From contig LUZT01000008.1 of assembly GCA_001602925.1 (NCBI GenBank), positions 1-64,000 of the forward strand: a stretch of DNA of 64,000 bases, given 5' to 3'. A model generated the notes under the pieces. The model saw only the letters and a list, made by a program, of their open reading frames with translations. It was not told the DNA's origin and did no database searches. The position numbers were made by a program, and so were the translations under genes. Positions 7,821-16,959 of this stretch are shown here, one piece after another (position 1 is the first letter of the stretch; each line of letters opens with the position of its first letter). The DNA comes from Chlorobiales bacterium Clorobi_01. GTDB lineage: Bacteria; Bacteroidota; Chlorobiia; Chlorobiales; Chlorobiaceae.

Positions 7821-9059
7821 ATGTCAGTTGAAACCATTTTAGTTGTCGGCGGCGGCATCAGCGGAATAACCACAGCAGTCGAGGCTGCTGAGGTCGGCTA
7901 CAATACCGTGCTTGTCGAGAAGAACCCCTACCTTGGTGGCCGGGTTTCACAGCTCAACAAGTATTTCCCCAAACTGTGCCCCCCGTATTGCGGTCTGGAG
8001 ATGAACTTCAGGCGCATCAAACCCAATCCGAAAATCACCGTCTACACCATGACCGAAGTCGAGTCGGTGAGCGGTCAGGAAGGAAATTACAGCGTCAGGC
8101 TCAAGGTCAGCCCGAGGTTCGTGAACGAAAAGTGCACGGCCTGCAACGCCTGCGCCGAGGCATGCCCCGCGGAGAGGCCGAACGAATTCAATTTCGGAAT
8201 GGACAAGACCAAGGCGGCCTATCTGCCGCATGTGTTGTCCTATCCCATGAGATATGTTATAGATAAAGGCGCCTGCAAGGACAATTGCGACAAGTGCGTC
8301 AAGGCGTGCAAATACGACGCCATCGATCTGAATATGAAGCCGCAGACCATCGAGATGAAGGTCGGCAGCATCGTCTATGCCACCGGCTGGAATCCTTACG
8401 ATGCGACCCGGATGGACAATCTCGGCTTTGGCCGCGTCAAAAACGTCATCACCAACATGATGATGGAGCGTCTCGCTGCGCCGAACGGCCCGACGGGGGG
8501 AAAACTCCTGAGGCCTTCGGATAACAAGGAGGTCAAGAAAGTGGTCTTCGTGCAGTGTGCCGGATCGAGGGACGAGAATCACCTCAACTACTGCTCGTCG
8601 ATCTGCTGCATGGCTTCGCTCAAGCAGGCTACCTATGTTCGGGAACGCATTCCGGATTCACAGGTTGTCGTGGCCTACATCGATCTGCGCGCGCCCGGCA
8701 AGTATGAGGAATTCCTCAACAAGGTCGATGCTGACGCAAATGTGAAACTGGTCAAGGGCAAGGTCGCCAAGATCGAGGAGGACAAGTCCACCGGCGGCGT
8801 CATTCTCGAATTCGAGGATGTCGAGGGCGGCGGCAAAAGGCATGAACACGCCGACATGGCCGTGCTCGCCACCGGTATGGAGCCGTGCGTCAAGGCGAAC
8901 TCAATGCTGAGTTTCGAGGAGAACGGCTTCATCAATGGTGGCTCCGCCGCCGGAATCTACTCGACCGGTGTCGCCAAGAGGCCGTCCGATGTGACCACAT
9001 CCATCCAGGATGCGACCGGCATGGCATTGAAAAGCATTCAAAGTCTCGTGAGGAGTTAA
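7821..9059 (+). CDS. qmoA: Quinone-interacting membrane-bound oxidoreductase subunit A (HdrA-like)
   Basis: A 412-aa soluble flavoprotein of the QmoABC complex linking AprBA to the quinone pool. The FAD fold ILVVGGGISGITTAVEA is at residues 5-21. Two cysteine groups follow: KCTACNACAEACPAERP and CKDNCDKCVKACKYDAI. The HdrA-type CAGSRDENHLNYCSSICC motif is near residue 245. I chose ATG 7821 (MSVETILVV) over an upstream TTG at 7794, because the fold begins right there and homologues start in the same way. qmoB follows 3 bases later. Confidence 0.96.
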   Translation: MSVETILVVGGGISGITTAVEAAEVGYNTVLVEKNPYLGGRVSQLNKYFPKLCPPYCGLEMNFRRIKPNPKITVYTMTEVESVSGQEGNYSVRLKVSPRFVNEKCTACNACAEACPAERPNEFNFGMDKTKAAYLPHVLSYPMRYVIDKGACKDNCDKCVKACKYDAIDLNMKPQTIEMKVGSIVYATGWNPYDATRMDNLGFGRVKNVITNMMMERLAAPNGPTGGKLLRPSDNKEVKKVVFVQCAGSRDENHLNYCSSICCMASLKQATYVRERIPDSQVVVAYIDLRAPGKYEEFLNKVDADANVKLVKGKVAKIEEDKSTGGVILEFEDVEGGGKRHEHADMAVLATGMEPCVKANSMLSFEENGFINGGSAAGIYSTGVAKRPSDVTTSIQDATGMALKSIQSLVRS

Positions 9060-9062
9060 ACT

Positions 9063-11315
9063 ATGGCTGATGACAAAAAAATAGGCGTATACCTCTGTAC
9101 CGACTGCGGAATCGGGGAGGCGTTGAATGTGGATGAACTTGAAGCGGTAGCCAAAAAGGAGTTCAAGGTTCCCGTCTGCAAACAGCATCCCAACCTGTGC
9201 AGCAACGAAGGCGTGCAGATCATCAAGGATGACCTTAACAACGGAGAGGTCAACAAGATCGTCATTGCCGCCTGTTCGCAGAGGGTGAACAACGATGTAT
9301 TCAATTTCGACCCGCTCACCTATGTGACTGAACGGGTCAACTTGCGCGAGCAGGTGGTCTGGACGGCTCCGAAAGGTGATGACGCCAAAGAGGGTACCCA
9401 GTTGATGGCTGCCGACTACCTGAGGATGGGCATTACCAGGGTTCAGAAATCTGAAGTTCCGATACCGAAGATCGCCGACGTGAACCGCACCGTACTGGTC
9501 GTGGGCGGTGGTGTGACCGGTTTGACTGCGGCGCTTGAAGCTTCGCAGACCGGCTACAAGGTGGTGCTTGTCGAAAAAGCCCAGGAGCTTGGCGGCTGGG
9601 CGAAGAAGATGCACCGCGTATTCCCGACCAAGCCGCCGTTCGCCGAAATCGAACAGCCGGCTATCGGCAACAAGATCGAGGCGGTCAAAAAGGATGGTAA
9701 CATCACCGTGCATACCGGCACGACCATCGCCTCCATCGAGGGTGGTCCCGGTGAGTACACGGTGACGATCGACAGGAACGGCGCGACGGAAACATTCCCA
9801 GCGGGAGCTATCGTGCTGGCCGCCGGGTGGAAGCCCTACGATGCCAGCAAACTCGGTCATCTCGGCTACGGCAAACACCGCAATGTGGTGACCAATCTCG
9901 AATTCGAGCAGAACGTTGCCAAAACCGGGGGCAAGGTGACGCGCCCTTCGGACGGCAAACCGGCCAAGAACGTCGTTTTCCTTCAGTGCGCCGGTCAGCG
10001 TGACAAGGATCACGTGCCTTACTGTTCGACCGTCTGCTGCAACGTTTCGCTCAAGCAGGCCAAATATGTGCGTGAATCGGATCCCGATGCCGGGGCCTTC
10101 ATTGTCTACAAGGACATGCGAACCACCGGCCTGTACGAGAATTTCTACAAGAGCGCACAGGACGACGAAGGCATCTTTCTCACCAAGGGCGAGATTCTTG
10201 GCCTCAGTGAAGAGTCCGATGGCAGCCTCGTCATCGAGATCGATAACCAGCTGCTCGGCAGGAAGATGAAAGTCAAGGCCGACATTCTGGTGCTTGCCAC
10301 CGGCATGGTGTCGAACATGGTGCCCGACGGAATGTCAGTCAATAACCTGACGCCCGAGTATGTTGGCAAGATGATTCAGAAAGAGACTTCTGACGGCGTG
10401 ATCGAAGCACTTGAACCGGAGAGCCTCATCCTGAATCTCAAGTACCGCCAGGGTCCTGAAATGCCTCATCTGAAATGGGGTTTCCCTGATTCCCACTTTA
10501 TCTGTTTCCCTTACGAAACGCGCAGAACGGGTATCTACTCCGCTGGCGGGGTGCGTCATCCGATGGATGCCGTGCAGGCAACGGCCGATGCCACCGGCGC
10601 GGCGCTCAAGGCGATCCAGTGCATGGAACTGACGGCACAAGGCCGCGCTGTGCATCCGAGAACCTGGGACAGAACCTATCCCGAGATTCGTTTCGAGAGC
10701 TGTACCCAGTGTCGCCGCTGCACGGTCGAATGTCCGTTCGGTGCATACAACGAAAAGGCTGACGGCACCCCGCTTGAATATCCGTCACGGTGCCGCCGCT
10801 GCGGCGTCTGCATGGGCGCGTGTCCGCAGAGGGTCATCTCGTTCAGGGATTACAGCGTCGATATGATTTCCGCGATGATCAAGTCGATCGAGGTGCCCGA
10901 CGAGGGAACCTTCGTGATTGGCTTTGTCTGCGAGAATGACGCCTATCCGGCCTTCGACATGGTGGGGCTGAACAGGATCGGCATGAATACCAATTTCCGG
11001 TTTATTCCGCTGCGCTGTCTGGGCGGCCTGAACCTGGTGTGGATTGCCGATGCGCTCTCTCGCGGCGTGGACGGCATTCTGCTGCTCGGCTGCAAATATG
11101 GCGACGACTACCAGTGTCACTACGTCAAGGGCAGCCAGATGGCCAACGAACGCCTTGGCAAGGTACAGGAGACGCTCGACAGGCTCATGCTCGAAGCCGA
11201 GCGCGTCGAGCAGGTGCAGCTCGCCATCAACGAATGGGACAAGCTGCCGGGTATCCTCGAGGAATTCTCGAAGAAGATCGAAGATATAGGTGACAATCCG
11301 TACAAGGGATTCTAA
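9063..11315 (+). CDS. qmoB: Quinone-interacting membrane-bound oxidoreductase subunit B (HdrA-MvhD-like)
   Basis: A 750-aa flavoprotein. An N-terminal Cys-containing segment (LCTDCGIG, residues 11-18) precedes an HdrA-like FAD domain (VLVVGGGVTGLTAALEA, about 144-160) with CAGQRDKDHVPYCSTVCC near 310. Two [4Fe-4S] motifs follow: CTQCRRCTVECP (about 543) and CRRCGVCMGACP (about 577). The C-terminal MvhD-like domain has RCLGGLN and LLLGCKYGDDYQCHY. This is the normal QmoB architecture. In Qmo it is believed to pass or confurcate electrons between AprBA and QmoC. GAGGAG precedes the ATG. Confidence 0.96.
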   Translation: MADDKKIGVYLCTDCGIGEALNVDELEAVAKKEFKVPVCKQHPNLCSNEGVQIIKDDLNNGEVNKIVIAACSQRVNNDVFNFDPLTYVTERVNLREQVVWTAPKGDDAKEGTQLMAADYLRMGITRVQKSEVPIPKIADVNRTVLVVGGGVTGLTAALEASQTGYKVVLVEKAQELGGWAKKMHRVFPTKPPFAEIEQPAIGNKIEAVKKDGNITVHTGTTIASIEGGPGEYTVTIDRNGATETFPAGAIVLAAGWKPYDASKLGHLGYGKHRNVVTNLEFEQNVAKTGGKVTRPSDGKPAKNVVFLQCAGQRDKDHVPYCSTVCCNVSLKQAKYVRESDPDAGAFIVYKDMRTTGLYENFYKSAQDDEGIFLTKGEILGLSEESDGSLVIEIDNQLLGRKMKVKADILVLATGMVSNMVPDGMSVNNLTPEYVGKMIQKETSDGVIEALEPESLILNLKYRQGPEMPHLKWGFPDSHFICFPYETRRTGIYSAGGVRHPMDAVQATADATGAALKAIQCMELTAQGRAVHPRTWDRTYPEIRFESCTQCRRCTVECPFGAYNEKADGTPLEYPSRCRRCGVCMGACPQRVISFRDYSVDMISAMIKSIEVPDEGTFVIGFVCENDAYPAFDMVGLNRIGMNTNFRFIPLRCLGGLNLVWIADALSRGVDGILLLGCKYGDDYQCHYVKGSQMANERLGKVQETLDRLMLEAERVEQVQLAINEWDKLPGILEEFSKKIEDIGDNPYKGF

Positions 11316-11421
11316 ATCAACCACCGCGGTCAGCAGGGCAACGCCGCTTTCTGAGCGATCAGGGAGCTTGCCGTTCTCCTGCTGTCCGGGTTTATACCGC
11401 TGTTAATTCTGGAGGTTTTCT

Positions 11422-12597
11422 ATGGCTCAAGAAACTGTATTCACACCGGACGTCAAGTTCGTCAGGGAGCTGCAAAAGGCCGGTGCCGATACATTGAAAA
11501 AGTGCTATCAATGCGCGACCTGCTCCGTGGTGTGCCCGCTGGCTCCTGACGACAAACCCTTTCCGAGAAAGGAGATGCTCATGGCGCAATGGGGCCTGAA
11601 AGACGAGCTGCTCAAAAGCTCCGACATCTGGCTGTGCCACAACTGCAACGACTGCTCGAAATACTGCCCGCGCGGCGCGAAGCCGGGGGACGTGCTCTCG
11701 ATTCTGAGGAAAGCCGTCATTCAGGAAAATGCCTTCCCGAAATTCATGGGCAAGATCGTCGGCGACCCGAACAACATCTGGCAGGCGCTGCTCATTCCGG
11801 TTGTGCTGTTCCTGGTCATTCTCGGCGTGACGGGTCACCTGCATATTCCCGAAGGCCCGGTGGTCTTCTCGAAGTTTGTGCCGGTTCCGGTCATCGATGG
11901 CGTCTTCGTACCGCTTTCCGCGCTGGCCGTCGGCATGTTCGCCATCAGTATTTCCCGCTTCTGGAAGAACATGACCGAAGCCTCCGGTATGCAGCCGAAG
12001 GCGGAGTTCATGCCGAGCCTCATCGAGACGCTCAAGGAGATCATGACGCACTCGAAGTTCAGGAAGTGCGACGAAAACAAGGATCGCTCGGTGTCGCATG
12101 TGCTGGTTTTTTATGGCTTTATCGGTCTGGCGATCACCACTGCCTGGGCAGTCTTCAACCTCTACATCCTGCACTGGGAGCTGCCCTACGCGATTGACGA
12201 ACATGCGCTCTCGATCTTTGGCGGTTCGGCGGTTGTGGCCTGGGCCTACAAAATCATCTTCAAGCTCTTCGCCAACGCCAGCGCCATCATGTTGCTTGCG
12301 GGCGGAACGCTGGTCATCATGAACCGCCTCAAGGAGCGCAGCGTCGAAACCACCACCTCTTCGTTCGACTGGCTCTTCGCCGGTATCGTGCTGCTGGTGG
12401 GTGTGAGCGGCTTCCTGGCCCAGGTGATGCGCGTCACCGGTTTCCCGCCGGTTCTGGCCTACAGCACCTACTTCATTCACCTCGTGCTGGTGTTCTACAT
12501 CATCGTTTACCTGCCGTACTCGAAGCTTGCCCACTTTGTCTACCGGACGGCGGCGATCACCTACACGAAGATGCTGAAGCGGGACGTCGAGATGTGA
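11422..12597 (+). CDS. qmoC: Quinone-interacting membrane-bound oxidoreductase subunit C (HdrC-HdrE fusion)
   Basis: A 391-aa membrane subunit. The N-terminal HdrC-like part has CYQCATCSVVCP (from residue 31) and CHNCNDCSKYCP (from about 73). The C-terminal HdrE/NarI-like part shows about six membrane helices, starting at about residues 114-136 (ALLIPVVLFLVILGVTG) and ending in YFIHLVLVFYIIVYLPYSKLAHFVYR, with several in-membrane histidines that could bind heme b. It anchors the complex and reacts with menaquinone or chlorobiumquinone. A TTCTGGAGG ribosome site precedes ATG 11422. The 106-base gap after qmoB contains a 7-bp cagcagg/cctgctg hairpin (11331-11384). Confidence 0.96.
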   Translation: MAQETVFTPDVKFVRELQKAGADTLKKCYQCATCSVVCPLAPDDKPFPRKEMLMAQWGLKDELLKSSDIWLCHNCNDCSKYCPRGAKPGDVLSILRKAVIQENAFPKFMGKIVGDPNNIWQALLIPVVLFLVILGVTGHLHIPEGPVVFSKFVPVPVIDGVFVPLSALAVGMFAISISRFWKNMTEASGMQPKAEFMPSLIETLKEIMTHSKFRKCDENKDRSVSHVLVFYGFIGLAITTAWAVFNLYILHWELPYAIDEHALSIFGGSAVVAWAYKIIFKLFANASAIMLLAGGTLVIMNRLKERSVETTTSSFDWLFAGIVLLVGVSGFLAQVMRVTGFPPVLAYSTYFIHLVLVFYIIVYLPYSKLAHFVYRTAAITYTKMLKRDVEM

Positions 12598-12639
12598 TGA
12601 ATATCGCGGCGGTTTTTCCGCGCCAAGGAGATTGAAACG

Positions 12640-12679
12640 AAACGGGGTCGCCATGTTGAACAGGCGACCCCGTTTTTTT
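12640..12679 (+). terminator. Strong intrinsic terminator after qmoC
   Basis: Perfect 13-bp stem (12640-12652 and 12663-12675) with a 10-base loop, then an uninterrupted T-run 12673-12679. It ends the sulfur-oxidation transcription unit and also separates it from the convergent zinc-ribbon gene. Confidence 0.92.
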
Positions 12680-12701
12680 GAGGGCTTTGTCTGATGGTGT
12701 G

Positions 12702-12986
12702 TTACTCTTCGACGATCTGGCCTTTCAGGCCGTCGGGGCTGAAAACGCACATGGCGTCAAACACCCCGTTATCGGGATAGCACATGCAGCGGTAGGAGGC
12801 GGTCTTGTTGTAGTTGTTTTTCAGATTGGCCCAGCCGTTGACATAGAGCTTGCACTCGTCGTTGAAGCAGACGTACATGTAAGGCGTGCACCAGCCAAGT
12901 CCATCGCCATAGTTGATCGGCGGCGGTTCGCACTTTTTCATTTTCGCGCCGCAATGGGGGCATTCGGGAGCTTCCGTTATCTTCAT
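12702..12986 (-). CDS. Small zinc-ribbon protein of unknown function
   Basis: A 94-aa protein with a zinc-binding CPHCGAKMKKC (about residues 9-19) paired with CFNDEC (about 40-45), then CMC near the middle, i.e. two CxxC-like knuckles characteristic of a treble-clef or zinc-ribbon. The rest is aromatic-rich (GWCTPYMYVCF). It is convergent with qmoC across a terminator, so there is no operon link to Qmo. No known function was recognised. It resembles small redox/zinc proteins found in anaerobes, but that is impression only. Confidence 0.75.
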   Translation of the reverse strand: MKITEAPECPHCGAKMKKCEPPPINYGDGLGWCTPYMYVCFNDECKLYVNGWANLKNNYNKTASYRCMCYPDNGVFDAMCVFSPDGLKGQIVEE

Positions 12987-13179
12987 GGGATTTCTGATTG
13001 AATCGAAATTTGGGTAAGTTCATCGACCCTGGAGGGATTTCCCAAAGGAGCGGGAACGTTGTTTCCTTTCCGGGAATGCAATCATGATAACCCATCCAGA
13101 GAGTTTCTGCAACTGAATATGACAAACATTCCGCTGTTTTTTCCGGTTCCCGGACGGGAGGGCGGCAGACCAAACCAAC

Positions 13180-13956
13180 ATGATGATGGAGAATATTCTC
13201 GACAAACTCGGCATAGAACTCAACGAACAGACCCGCCTCACCAGTGAGAGCAAGTTCAGCTTCAACTGCCACAGCGGCCTTTCATGCTTCAACACCTGTT
13301 GCAGCAATCTCGACATCGTGCTCACCCCCTACGATATTCTGCGGATGAAAAACCGCCTCGGCCTCTCGTCGGCGGAATTCATTTCGGAGTACACCGAACC
13401 GGTGATCCAGAAGGAGTCGAAGTTGCCCTTTCTGAAGCTCAAGCTTGGCGACGAGGGCAAGTGCCGTTTCGTCGCTGCTGAAGGCTGCACGGTCTACGGC
13501 GACCGCCCGGCGGCGTGCCGCTACTATCCGCTCGGTTTCGGTATCTACAAGAACGAAGAGGCCGGAGACGACTTCTATTTTCTCATCAGGGAAGATCACT
13601 GCAAGGGATTTGAAGAGGAGCGCGAATGGACAGTTGGCGAGTGGCGCAAAAACCAGGGCATCGACGAGTATGACGACAAGAATCGCGTCTGGATGGAGGT
13701 GATCCTCAACAAAAAACTCTACAGCCCGGAACTCGAACCCGACGAGAAAAGTCTGAAGATGTTCTTCATGGCCAGCTACGATCTCGATGCCTTCAGGGAT
13801 TTTGTTTTTGAGAGCCGCTTTCTCGACGTGTTCGATATCGAAGAGGAGCGTCTTGAGATGATTAAAAATGACGAGGCTGAGCTGATGCTCTTCGCCCATC
13901 AGTGGCTGCTCTTCGCGCTCTTCAAAAAGCCGACGATGAACCTCAAGCAGGTTTGA
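13180..13956 (+). CDS. YkgJ-family CxxCxxCC cysteine-cluster protein
   Basis: A 258-aa protein of the YkgJ (UPF0153) family, thought to bind a zinc or iron-sulfur centre. Visible ligands: FNCHSGLSCFNTCC (about residues 29-42), CRFVAAEGCTVYGDRPAACRYYP (about 95-117) and DHCKGF (about 141). This is the typical spaced C/CC/CxVY..RPxxCR pattern. The acidic C-terminal half (160-258) is less conserved. The first three codons are all ATG, so the exact start is ambiguous by 6 bases. A hairpin with T-tract follows at 14094-14134. Confidence 0.85.
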   Translation: MMMENILDKLGIELNEQTRLTSESKFSFNCHSGLSCFNTCCSNLDIVLTPYDILRMKNRLGLSSAEFISEYTEPVIQKESKLPFLKLKLGDEGKCRFVAAEGCTVYGDRPAACRYYPLGFGIYKNEEAGDDFYFLIREDHCKGFEEEREWTVGEWRKNQGIDEYDDKNRVWMEVILNKKLYSPELEPDEKSLKMFFMASYDLDAFRDFVFESRFLDVFDIEEERLEMIKNDEAELMLFAHQWLLFALFKKPTMNLKQV

Positions 13957-14093
13957 GTATCCTGCAACAAAAGTGTAGGTGTAAAAAAAGAGGCAGCCTT
14001 ATTTCATTGTATGCTCAACCGTTCGGATGAACTAAGAGCAAAACGTTTTTTTTCATCGAAATCTCTTGTTGCCGTCTGGAAGCACGGCAGTGC

Positions 14094-14134
14094 CGGGTGA
14101 CAGATGTTTGAGCACTCAGGTCACCCGCATTTTT
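14094..14134 (+). terminator. Intrinsic terminator after the YkgJ-family gene
   Basis: Stem cgggtgac (14094-14101) / gtcacccg (14120-14127) with an 18-base loop and a T-run at 14130-14134 on the + strand. It also lies just outside the stop of the convergent TrpD-like gene. Confidence 0.65.
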
Positions 14135-14158
14135 CGTTTCTCCGGTTTCAGCGCGGGG

Positions 14159-15244
14159 TCAGATGTATTCCGTGACGGTGCCGGCTCCCTGATACTCGAG
14201 CATAGCTTCGAGCTTTTCCCATGCCGCACCCGATTCAAGGGCCTCCTGCGCCATGTCGGCACCTTCACGGTAGCTCGTGGCCATATCTGCGATATAGAGC
14301 GCCGCGGCGGCATTCATGCAAAAGAACTCTGCTGCCGCCCCGCCCCGCTTGCCTTGGAGCACCTCCATGACCACGGCGGCGTTCTCTTCGGCGTTTTTCA
14401 TGCTTGCGATTTTCTCGAAAGGGGCAGTCTGCATGCCGAAATCTTCCGGCGTCACCTCGTAGCTGGTGATCTGGCCGTTGCGCAGTTCGACCACCTTTGT
14501 CGGGCCGCAGAGAGAGAACTCATCCATGCCGAGCGATGGGTCGAGCCCTTCCGCCAGACCGTAAGGAGAGAGCGCGGCTGGCATCCCGATTTCAGCGAGA
14601 ATATCGATCATCTGCACCGACACCTCCGGAGCGTAAGCGCCGATGACTGCGCAGTTGTTCTGCGTGCAGGGGCGGGTGAGCGGACCGAGGATGTTGAAGG
14701 CCGAGGTGAAGCGCATGGAGCCGATCAACCGTGCCCAGCCCGACTTCAGGAACGCTTCGCCAGGCAGGTAGCAGATGCCCGTGTTTTGCAGGCTCAGCGC
14801 CGCCCGTTTCAGCGGATGGTCGAGGTCGATCCCGAGTGACTCGAAAATGTCCGAAGCACCGGACACGCCGGTTACGAGGCGCGCCCCCTTCTTGGCCACT
14901 GGAAGGCCGCATGCCGCAGCGATCAGGGCCGCCGGGCTGGAGCAGTTCAGGGTTTTGAGCCTGTCCGATCCCGTGCCGACAATGTCGCAGACCGGTCCGT
15001 CGAGATCGACGTCGATCTTCGCCGTGTCGTGCCGGTCGAGCGCGTCCCAGGCGCCCGAGAGCTCTTCGGTTGTGGGCTTGCGCATCAGGTGTGCCGCCAG
15101 AAAGGCCCCCTGCTGCAACTCCGGCTGAATGTTCAGAATGACCTTCCGGTACGCATCGTAAGACTCCTCGCGGCTCATCTTGTAGCCCGAAGCGATGGCC
15201 GAAATCAGTTTGCCGAAAGCGCGAAGTTCCTGTTCGTGTGGCAT
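14159..15244 (-). CDS. TrpD-like phosphoribosyltransferase with divergent active site
   Basis: About 361 aa from ATG 15244 (MPHEQELRAFGKLI), which I prefer to the longer frame beginning at 15283. The fold is that of anthranilate phosphoribosyltransferase (glycosyltransferase family 3 with N-terminal helical domain). However, the PRPP motif GTGGD-x-x-TFNxST is changed to GTGSDRLKTLNCSS, KHGNR to KKGAR and GSADxLEALG to GASDIFESLG. FNILGPLTRP is kept. The loss of several residues that contact anthranilate/PRPP makes a true TrpD role unlikely. A TrpD2/YbiB-like or specialised enzyme is more probable. It lies tail-to-head next to an MDR dehydrogenase on the same strand. Confidence 0.8.
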   Translation of the reverse strand: MPHEQELRAFGKLISAIASGYKMSREESYDAYRKVILNIQPELQQGAFLAAHLMRKPTTEELSGAWDALDRHDTAKIDVDLDGPVCDIVGTGSDRLKTLNCSSPAALIAAACGLPVAKKGARLVTGVSGASDIFESLGIDLDHPLKRAALSLQNTGICYLPGEAFLKSGWARLIGSMRFTSAFNILGPLTRPCTQNNCAVIGAYAPEVSVQMIDILAEIGMPAALSPYGLAEGLDPSLGMDEFSLCGPTKVVELRNGQITSYEVTPEDFGMQTAPFEKIASMKNAEENAAVVMEVLQGKRGGAAAEFFCMNAAAALYIADMATSYREGADMAQEALESGAAWEKLEAMLEYQGAGTVTEYI

Positions 15245-15271
15245 TTGGTTGGTGGGTTGGTTTACTTGGAA

Positions 15272-15298
15272 AAATGGGACCATTGGGGCTATTGGGTC
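15272..15298. repeat. Short Chlorobi-type intergenic repeat (GGGAC-CATTGGG-ATTGGG)
   Basis: The gap between the dehydrogenase and the TrpD-like gene contains aatgggaccattggggctat followed by tgggtc. The same kind of GGGACT/TATAGG/CATTGGG words recurs at 17384-17400, 35591-35650 and 57003-57028, always between genes. Confidence 0.5.
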
Positions 15299-15316
15299 GA
15301 GGATGATGAAGAGACT

Positions 15317-16294
15317 TTACTCGTCACTGAATTCTATGACTTGCCTGAAACCTTTGCCGGCAAGCACGGTTTCCATGACAGGCGGCACCTCTTCGAGGCG
15401 GATTGTGCAGTCGATGAGGAACCCGAGGTCGTGGCCGTAGCGGGCGAGCAGGCGGAGGGCGTCGCGCATGTCCTGCCGTGTGCAGCCGTATGAACCGACC
15501 AGTTCAAGCTCGCGGTAGTGCAGTTCGCTGAAGATTGCGCCCGGATGTTCCGGCACGCTACCGAGGCCGCTGAAGTGGCAGAACCTGCCGCCTTGATCGA
15601 GGCGCCGAACGCCCGATCCAAGGGCATCGGCTGATGAGGTTGCGTTGAAAACGATATCGAACTTGCTATCAGTGTTTCTTTTGTCAGTTTCGATAGCATA
15701 TCGGCTTCTGAATGCAGCGCTTCGAGCGAGCTTCTCCGAGTCGGGATCGGTCATCACTACGCTCGCACCCCGGTTGCTGGCGGCAACGGCAAGCAGGATG
15801 CCGAGGGGGCCCGCGCCGTAGATCAGCACCCGGTCGGCGCGGCGCACGGAACTCTGCTTCACCCCGTGGATCGCGCAGGCGAGTGGCTCGGCAAGCGTGG
15901 CCATCGGCGCGCCGATTCCTTTCGGTACTTCGATGAGGCTCGCACGCGGGGCGATGAGCTGCTCGGCAAAGCCGCCATCGCGGTGAAATCCGGTGATCTG
16001 CATCTCCGGGCAGAGATTCTCCCGTCCGCTCCGGCAGGCGCTGCAAGAGCCGCAAGCTTTACCCGGCCACACCGCAAACAGCCGTCCGGGAGCCTCGTCG
16101 ATAGTGCCGCAAACTTCATGACCCAGCACCCTCGGCATCACCAGGTCGCGATGTCCGGATCGCCACATCTTCGCATCAGTACGGCAAATCGCCGTTGCCG
16201 CAACACGTACGGCAATTTCATGATCCTCCGGAACCGGGAGATCCTTTTCCACCAGCTCGAACTGTTCCTTTCCGGTCAGTCTCAGTGCCTGCAT
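15317..16294 (-). CDS. Zinc-dependent MDR alcohol/polyol dehydrogenase
   Basis: A 325-aa medium-chain dehydrogenase/reductase. The catalytic zinc ligands are Cys in AICRTDAK (about residue 37) and the GHE motif in VLGHEVCG (about 58). The structural zinc site CGSCSACRSGRENLC is complete. The Rossmann fold YGAGPLGILLAVAASNRGA (about 170) is followed by MTDPD, whose acidic residue points to NAD rather than NADP. It resembles sorbitol/threonine dehydrogenases, but the substrate is not readable. It lies upstream of the TrpD-like gene, separated by about 70 bases containing a repeat, so co-transcription is possible. Confidence 0.85.
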   Translation of the reverse strand: MQALRLTGKEQFELVEKDLPVPEDHEIAVRVAATAICRTDAKMWRSGHRDLVMPRVLGHEVCGTIDEAPGRLFAVWPGKACGSCSACRSGRENLCPEMQITGFHRDGGFAEQLIAPRASLIEVPKGIGAPMATLAEPLACAIHGVKQSSVRRADRVLIYGAGPLGILLAVAASNRGASVVMTDPDSEKLARSAAFRSRYAIETDKRNTDSKFDIVFNATSSADALGSGVRRLDQGGRFCHFSGLGSVPEHPGAIFSELHYRELELVGSYGCTRQDMRDALRLLARYGHDLGFLIDCTIRLEEVPPVMETVLAGKGFRQVIEFSDE

Positions 16295-16599
16295 TCTGTT
16301 TTCGTGACAGCGTTGAAGAAAGCACGTTCGCCATTGAACGCGCGTCTAACTACATAATTCTGAGGGACTTTCGCAAATCGTTAGTCCCTTTCTGCGTGAT
16401 AATAAAGCGGGAATTAAAAAATGTAGACGCAGTTCTGGTAATGATCTCACAATCGGAGAAGTAAATGGCCGATGCCGAAGAGGCAGGGCAGGCACTGTTG
16501 TCGTGTACGAGTTCACCGTAATGTTTCACGTTTTGGCTGGCTTGGGCGCTGCCGGGGTGTTATCTATCCGTACAGGCGGGATAACTATCCGGATTTGCT
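16295..16599. other. Intergenic region with a hairpin and a possible tiny ORF
   Basis: This 305-base gap is the promoter side of the MDR gene. It holds a 7-bp hairpin agggact/agtccct (16363-16389) and an 18-codon frame at 16465-16521 preceded by CGGAG, which I do not regard as proven. Nothing else recognisable was seen. Confidence 0.3.
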
Positions 16600-16959
16600 A
16601 TGGATTCATGCAACAAGTCCAAGCCATCGAGCATTCATATCGAGTGGCGGGAGAATGGGGATTTCGTGTTTTCGTGCCGCTACCTGACAGCGGCTGACAG
16701 GAATTTCGTGTCTCGAGAACCGTTGCCAGCAAAGCGACACTTTTTCCCGACAATGACGCTCGCAATGGGCAATGTGCTCCGCAAGCTTCGGCGGGAGCAT
16801 ATCTCCTTTCCACTCTTTCTTGTGTCGCTGGCGTTCAATCACCGGAACCTGCTCAATGAAATAGACCGCCTGCTTCAGGCACTGCATAACCATGTCGATC
16901 AGCAGCAGGGGAGCGGCGAGTACACCTGCCTCATCACCTCGCGCGAAGATCAGTCCTGA
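16600..16959 (+). CDS. Hypothetical protein, 119 aa
   Basis: An open frame from ATG 16600 encoding a protein with plausible secondary structure (HIEWRENGDFVFSCRYL as beta strands, then a helical NVLRKLRREHISF...LLNEIDRLLQALHNHVD part). It has no recognised family. It ends 10 bases inside the convergent Nudix stop region. Competing frames exist on both strands here, so expression is uncertain. It may be lineage-specific. Confidence 0.45.
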   Translation: MDSCNKSKPSSIHIEWRENGDFVFSCRYLTAADRNFVSREPLPAKRHFFPTMTLAMGNVLRKLRREHISFPLFLVSLAFNHRNLLNEIDRLLQALHNHVDQQQGSGEYTCLITSREDQS

